Notes under the pieces: model-generated | Databases searched by the model: none | Seen by the model: only the letters and a program-made list of their open reading frames with translations | What the model was told of the DNA's origin: nothing | DNA from: Haberlea rhodopensis | Taxonomy: Eukaryota > Streptophyta > Magnoliopsida > Lamiales > Gesneriaceae | Assembly (NCBI GenBank): GCA_907163345.1 | Contig: CAJQUN010000910.1 | Location: 62,001 to 126,000 of the forward strand | Length of the DNA: 64,000 bases | Direction: 5' to 3' | Made by a program: the position numbers and the translations under genes | Shown: positions 58,424 through 64,000 of the stretch, one piece after another | Numbering within the stretch: the stretch's first letter is position 1 | Layout: every line of letters starts with the position of its first letter

Positions 58424-60432
58424 TGTAAGGCCTCTCTACCTTAACAGTGTAATGAAAATATAAATAGGGCAAACATGCATTAAAGACAGTTTATGGTTCC
58501 GGTTGCAGCCTTGAGCTATTAGGATTACAGGCCAAAAATAAAATTTCAAAAGCTAATTAATTACATTCCCAACAATGAATGTTAATACTATAGATTTACA
58601 CTACTCCTAGAGTAGAGACTATCCAAAAATCATGTATCCTAATTCTTTAATGCTCCTCGTAGCTCACTGCCTCAACCCGGCCCATAGCCCTCCGAGTCCA
58701 AAAGGTGTACCCACAGGAACAACTCACCATGAGCATATACATCACTATTCAACAAATCCAAGCACAATAACATAAATAATTGTATGAGATATGTATGTAT
58801 GTATGCTCCATGATTTACCACATTAGCACATTCTCATTGTTGTTCCTGTTTCATAAACTCATGCACAAAATCATTAGTTCATAATATAATGATCGATACC
58901 ACGTTCCAGTTATAACCACAATATTCCACATTAATCACTAGAAATGTGACTGTTCCGGTCCTGTTACAACAGCAGAATTTTAGGACCCCTCGCTTCGACA
59001 TATAGCGGCATCATATGATATCCCTCGCTTCGACAATGACAGCGGCATGTACTTCGCTTCGGCATGACAGCAGCAAATATCATATTACCATCGCTTCATA
59101 TGACAGCGGCAAGTACCTCCCTCGCTCGTATATAACCGGAACAATCAAGCATTTCCAACCACATATATATAACCACAACACTTGAGTCCACAATCATAAT
59201 GCATCACCGTTATCTCAATATATATCAACACATTTCGTAATCCACACTTATCCACGATATATATATATATATATAACCAAAAGCGTAAGAACACATTTTA
59301 CCGTCCGATACCCGTACGTCTCACTACGTACCTTAGTCTCAAAAGTGGAGAAGTTGAAGAACTTTATCTCCTTGAAGTTGTTGGTACCTGGGATGGTTCT
59401 ACACAACCATACAAATCAATATTAAAAGCCAATTATAGTCCAATATCCAAAAATCCCACAAAATATCCAAAAACACAATATTTTGCATATCGCGATCGAT
59501 CGCCGCAAGGGCCCGATCGATCGCGAGATCATTATGCCCGATGCCAAAATTTTCTGCTCTTGGCGATCGATCGCCACATTTGGTGCGATCGATCGCCAGC
59601 CTCACCGATCGATCGCTCAAATGTGGCGATCGATCGCCGAATGCTTCTGGAGCCTACTGGTTGCGCGCGATCGATCGCCGCTGCCTGTGTTGCGAGGAAC
59701 ACCATTTTTTGCACCATAAATTCTTCACCAACCTCACCAACACTTATACCAACAAACCAAAAACATAAAAACACCTTAAACCTTCAATATACACCATTAA
59801 TAACCAAAAATCCAACTCCCAACCAATACCAATAACAACCCAACACAAACCCATTTTAAAACTCAACATACCAAACCAAAAATCCAAACTAAACACCATT
59901 AAAGTACCAAGGAGGTATCCATACCTCTTGGGGACTCCAAATCTCACAAATAATCCCACAAATCAAGTTTTTGCAAGGATTTCTCCTCTCCTTGAAGCCA
60001 AAAATCGAAAATGGGACGTGGGTTAGGGTTGTGAATGAAATTTGGGGATTTAAGAGTGGTGGGTAAAGTGAAGTAAAGTGGGGGGTATAGTGGGGTTATA
60101 AGGGTTATAATTAAATTTGTACCCCATTAATTAACATGATGTATAAAATACCCCAACATGGTATTTTAAAAGCATTTTACAAAAATGCACCAAACTCCCA
60201 ATAAATTCATGCTTTCCAAAATAATTGCCAACCAATACAATTAATTCATGCCAACACCCAATTTCCCAACATGCACAACATGCACCCTGAAATGCACCCC
60301 CGGGTCACGCCTACCATGTGACTAAGCATTTCAACAAGAGAATTCATCCCAACACATAAATCAATTATCACCATAATTAGTCATATAAACATAATTAATG
60401 CCCAAATGCATATAATTATTTCGGGGGTATCA
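58424..60432 (-). repeat. Gypsy 5' LTR, 2.0 kb
   Basis: On the minus strand TGATACCCCCGAAATAATTA... to ...GGCCTTACA. Holds cluster F (59494-59676) about 760-940 bp from its start, the gccgctgtc-type repeat (58985-59130), and an (AT)n run at about 59256-59274. Related in layout to 37624-39723 and 7480-11193. Its right end abuts the plant-mobile-domain pseudogene. Confidence 0.88.
59494..59676. repeat. GATCGATC cluster F (gypsy LTR)
   Basis: Seven perfect copies at 59494, 59515, 59565, 59587, 59607, 59628 and 59669. Spacings 21, 50, 22, 20, 21 and 41 bp, i.e. an array of four with a pair and a single around it. Confidence 0.93.
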
Positions 60433-60498
60433 CAGATATAACTCATCAATATTTACAACATAGACGACAGATGGCCTCAACGACAAAATAAATTCCCT

Positions 60499-62770
60499 TC
60501 ATTTCCTCCAGTACCACAATGGGGAGGATGTGTGTCTTCGAACACTTCGTTGAGGAACGACTGCTTCGCCCCTCGCCCTTGCCACAGATGTGTTGACAGG
60601 CTGCTGAATTGATGTTAATTGAGGGAATACAACCGGTGACACATCAAAATGTGAAGTCATAAAAGCATATGTTGCAAAGCCAATATTTACATTTGTGTCC
60701 TGGCAGCTAAACTGGGCTTGTGTGGACATGAAGGGATATGGCGTGAATGGAGATATATCATACGATTGTGGAGGCACAGTCACAAGCACATAATAGCCTG
60801 TAGACATATTGGACTCATACGACGTAGAAGGGCCTGCAAAATCTGTCGGAATATGTGTAGATGAAGTGCCTGCATAGAACATATGTGTATCAACAGACTG
60901 AACTTCGTCAACTGATGGAAAATTCCTGTCTCGTAGGTCGCAAGCCACTTGCACCACATTTTGGAACATTCTCCTATGTTGCCTCATCGACACCATCGTA
61001 ATTGTCTCTCCATCAACCAGATATCGGTTGTAGCTTACAGTTAACTGCTCCATCTAATCAATCATCAATGTTCCAGAAATTCAGATACTTTTATAAATCT
61101 AAACACAATTTTTAAAAACAAAATTTTATTCTATAAACGTACCACATGCTGCCATGTTGGGGCATCACCATGTTGATATCATGTCTGTACAAAATGTTGT
61201 TGATGACCAATGTATCGGCGTATTATTCTTTCATACCCCTCATGTAACCGACAACAACATACTACCCACCATCATTAAATCGTGCTCTGTCAACGCATAG
61301 ATCATTTGCCATCCCCCAACGAAGTATGTAGGCAATATGTTGAGCGCTCCAGTCCTTGTTTATGTTCCCCATTTGATCAACATTGTGCAATATATTATCC
61401 CCCAATTGTGGATCTTCTGGGATGTCTTGCAGCTTACCAAATTGTCGAAGAACTCCTAAGGTCGTTACATTTCAACCATATCAAAGAAAATCAATATTCA
61501 TCTGTCCCTAACTGGGTAGCTCCTTCAGTGTACTCATCAGGGTACGACTGCCAATTAAACTACAAAAAACAACATTGCTTTAAATATATAAAAGAATGTT
61601 TTTTTTATAAAATAATGTAATATCAAGTTTACTTGTGTTACTGGCTACTCATCGAGGTTGTCCCTAATGATGCGTATTCCAGTTTCTATAAATCTTAAAT
61701 GACATGACCACATGTATAATCACAGTTGCAAAATCGATAAATATTTCTGAATCATAATCAAAATAAATGCTTAAATACATTAACACATAATTTATTTATA
61801 ACACAACTCATATTCATATTAACTTCCACCATATGGAGCAGAATGTAACACATTCTCTGCATCGATTATTATTTGCCCAATATCCGATCTTAGGTTACCT
61901 AAAGGAGGAGTCAGACTTGGGATTCGTGATCATGCCCAAATCTAATATATTGTATTGGCATCAATAATATAAGTTAGATATGACAAGAAAGATATTGTAA
62001 TTATAACCATAAAAAATATATTGTTTACATGTACGAGTTGCAATGCACCACCTATCACTTTTTTTCCACTCTCTGATGAAGTGCACAACTCACGATACAG
62101 ATATGCCAACACAGCACTACCCCAACTATAACTACGAGCAGAGTCGATATCCTCCAATTTCTGTAAATATAATAACCTGACAAAATTGCCTGATGAATCT
62201 GGGCTCATATTCCCCCTAACATCAATAAAGCGCAAACCCGTGTATACTTGGCAACATCATATGTTGTACTATATCTGTTAAGGGGATTGACCAACAAATG
62301 ATTTTTCAAAGCAACTAATTTCAACCTCGCGCCTTTAAAACATGTGATAGCTGGTGTGAATCCTAAATACATATGACAATATTCTTGCCACTTGGGTAGA
62401 CTCCTATCAAAATCGATCCTCGACACTAAAATGCCATCTACTGGCGATGCCTATATTACTGCAACATCTTGCAGTGTGATAGACGCCTCTCCCGATCTGA
62501 GATAAAATGTGTGTGTTTCACGGCACCATCTCTCAACTAAAGACGTGATCAGGTGCATGTCAAGCTCAAGCTACCACATCTATATATACCATAATACAAT
62601 CACGTGCAACAAACTTACGACATGTATATCTAGTGGACAAATTCCCATAAATAGCTACCTGGGTTTCTCACACGAAGTGTTCTATCCATATCACCTACCC
62701 ATACATCATCAGATCGATGTGAAGACTGCAATAATAAAAGATGTGTGCCAATCGGTCTTGGATCTCTCAT
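60499..62770 (-). pseudogene. Plant mobile domain (PMD, MAIN-like) gene, decayed
   Basis: Starts at 62770: MRDPRPIGTHLLLL, HRSDDVW, NPGSYLWEFV; then MHLITSLVERWCRETHTF, GEASITLQDVAVI-stop-ASPVDG, YTRVCALLMLGG, SPDSSGNFVRLLYLQKLEDI and YSWGSAVLAYLYRELC. A probable intron (donor gtaaac at about 62030) leads to IWA-stop-SRIPSLTPPLGN, then VLRQFGKLQDIPEDPQ and DWSAQHIAYILRWGMA, and a serine/proline-rich tail (61053-60499). This is the PMD fold of MAIN/MAIL proteins and of 'serine/threonine phosphatase 7 long form' copies carried by plant transposons. At least three in-frame stops and a frameshift near 61460 show it is dead. Confidence 0.78.
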
Positions 62771-62839
62771 TTCATCGATAGTGAAATATAATAAAAAAAG
62801 CATAAACAAAACATAAATCTATATGTCACATAGTCAACA

Positions 62840-62975
62840 GGCTGTGGCCATCCCACGGCCGGTGCCACCGGACAATGGTCGTCCACGGCCGGCGGCCACT
62901 GCCCAACGACCGTCTACGGTCGTCGGAAACTGGCCAAAGGCTGTCCACAGCCGACGACCACTACCGGTAAACAGC
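62840..62975. repeat. GC-rich degenerate repeat
   Basis: Repeats of '(c)cgtc(c/t)ac(g)gccg(g/a)cg(g/a)ccact' of about 30-40 bp, standing out from the AT-rich surroundings, just upstream of the PMD gene start. No convincing protein. Confidence 0.55.
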
Positions 62976-63228
62976 GTCTTCTCCTATTCTAATATTTCAT
63001 TCCATAAAAATAGTTTCAAATCTAATATAACATCAAATAATCAACTCACTATAATAATATAAAGTATATTTTATCCAACAATAATTTAAAAATGAAAAAA
63101 AAACTTACGTTACGAAACTATCTAAGAAACTGCTCCTTGGCTGCTTCTGGAAAAAAATGGGGAAAGATTGAGGGGGCGACGCGTATAAGGGCCTGGGATT
63201 TGGGGGAATATAAATGGTTGCTGCCATT

Positions 63229-63370
63229 TCACATGGCGACACCAATTAAAAATTAATTTTTTAATTGATGTCGCCATGTGAGGAGACAACAAAGGATTAA
63301 TTAATTTTTTTATATAAGTCGCCATGTCAGATGGCGACTTCACTTGAAGTCGTCATCTGACATGGTGACA
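63229..63370. repeat. Two adjacent hairpins with GTCGCCAT/ATGGCGAC
   Basis: Hairpin 1 (63229-63281): tcacatggcgac...gtcgccatgtga with an AT-rich loop. Hairpin 2 (63318-63370): gtcgccatgtcagatggcgac, short loop, then its imperfect inverse gtcgtcatctgacatggtgac. The left arm of hairpin 2 is itself palindromic at its ends. Shares blocks with the MITE at 53033-53234. Confidence 0.75.
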
Positions 63371-63530
63371 AATGTTAGTTTTTCAAAGAAAAAAAAATTG
63401 AGTTAGTTTGATAATACATTTTAAATGTCAGGTTAAATAATTAAAAAAAACCGTAAAAAATTATTTAAGTAATGACTAACTGAAATTAATACAAAGCAAG
63501 AAATATGACCATATAATATCACAACTTAAA

Positions 63531-63564
<34 letters not shown>

Positions 63565-64000
63565 TAATGCCTATTTTTAAAATATGTTCAGAAATAATCC
63601 ACTAAATGAATTTGTTTAATTTTTCCTAAATGAGTATCATTTTTCTACTTTACTTGTTTTCTCTTTAAGAATGAGTCATTTTATAATTATTAACAATTAT
63701 ATAATGATATAGATAAATAAAATTAAAATATGATTTTTAAAAAATTATATGAAATAATATTGACCAAAGATGTTTCAATAGGTCGACAATTTCCTTGTTG
63801 AAGGAGCTAAGCACTCGACATGGTGTTTCGTCTCAGGTATATGAGGTCAATAGCATTAGATGTCCAATCACTCCTACTAATAGGTCATTTCGATACTAGT
63901 AGTCACATATCTTGAGTATATGTCATCTTTAAAAGCAGTATCGTGACACATATCATTTTATTATTGTTTTAAATTTTGTAAAAATAGACATATGTCGAAG
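63371..64000. other. AT-rich DNA, no gene seen
   Basis: Contains a (TA)n microsatellite (about 63532-63557). Nothing else recognised. Confidence 0.6.

Larger units (their letters stand above)
53570..60432 (-). mobile_element. Ty3/gypsy element, 3'-truncated, split by a solo LTR
   Basis: Minus strand order: 5' LTR (58424-60432), tRNA-Met primer site (58419-58408), gag, protease, RT, RNase H. Integrase, polypurine tract and 3' LTR are missing; the sequence breaks down near 53570-53790. Protease-RT-RNase H without integrase in between identifies Ty3/gypsy, and the gag/protease style suggests a chromovirus-like lineage (tentative). A solo LTR (55595-57093) interrupts it. Several frameshifts make it inactive. 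Confidence 0.92.

Noticed and set aside
62823..63062. Plus-strand open frame of 79 codons rich in R, P and A
   Set aside because: Produced by the GC-rich degenerate repeat; no conserved domain.

Overview
The window is plant nuclear DNA, almost certainly from a eudicot. It is AT-rich, holds one intact multi-exon plastid-type host gene, and is otherwise packed with plant transposable elements. The host gene is ferredoxin-dependent sulfite reductase (SIR; minus strand, 43647-47753, 8 exons, 696 codons). No bacterial, organellar or free viral genes were seen. Species cannot be named from the sequence alone.

Positions 1-36621 form a deep transposon nest. A PIF/Harbinger remnant (198-1920) lies beside a LINE whose C-terminal region is split (about 1990-2354 and 36258-36621). 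The LINE was hit by a hAT transposon (2355-36249; 8-bp duplication gatgtgaa, 13-bp inverted repeats). The hAT transposase gene was split by a Ty1/copia element (copia-1, 4283-34278; duplication acaat). Inside copia-1 sit a solo Ty3/gypsy LTR (7480-11193, duplication aaagc), which itself holds another solo LTR (7939-9621, duplication cctat), and, within copia-1's 3' LTR, a second copy of the same copia family (copia-2, 16268-33705, duplication aataa). A third, inverted and very young copy (copia-3, 24684-33390, duplication atttc) sits inside copia-2's 3' LTR. Every junction named here can be read directly.

Positions 36629-41660 hold a broken copia gag with a short LTR, a gypsy LTR of about 2.1 kb with a stub of interior, a decayed gypsy-type 'Transposase_28' gene, and an LTR-like block. 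41661-43370 is AT-rich and carries two tRNA-derived SINE-like copies. SIR follows, with a 24-bp minisatellite upstream of its start. 48466-51561 is a non-autonomous hAT-like element (duplication attctgat) carrying a 44-45-bp minisatellite and a solo copia LTR (50157-51128, duplication taaaa). A smaller relative lies at 51715-52245 and a foldback MITE at 53033-53234.

Positions 53570-60432 hold a 3'-truncated Ty3/gypsy element on the minus strand, with a solo LTR (55595-57093, duplication cgtac) inserted exactly between gag and protease. 60499-62770 is a decayed plant-mobile-domain (MAIN-like) gene, with hairpin repeats beyond it at 63229-63370.

The most unusual signal is a family of palindromic GATCGATC motifs spaced 20-22 bp (mostly exactly 21 bp) apart. 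They form six clusters in the noncoding 5' regions of different elements: three gypsy LTRs, two solo LTRs of another kind, and the hAT 5' region. Such phased spacing across unrelated elements suggests a shared cis-regulatory device or a shared small-RNA or protein target. I do not know of a description of it.
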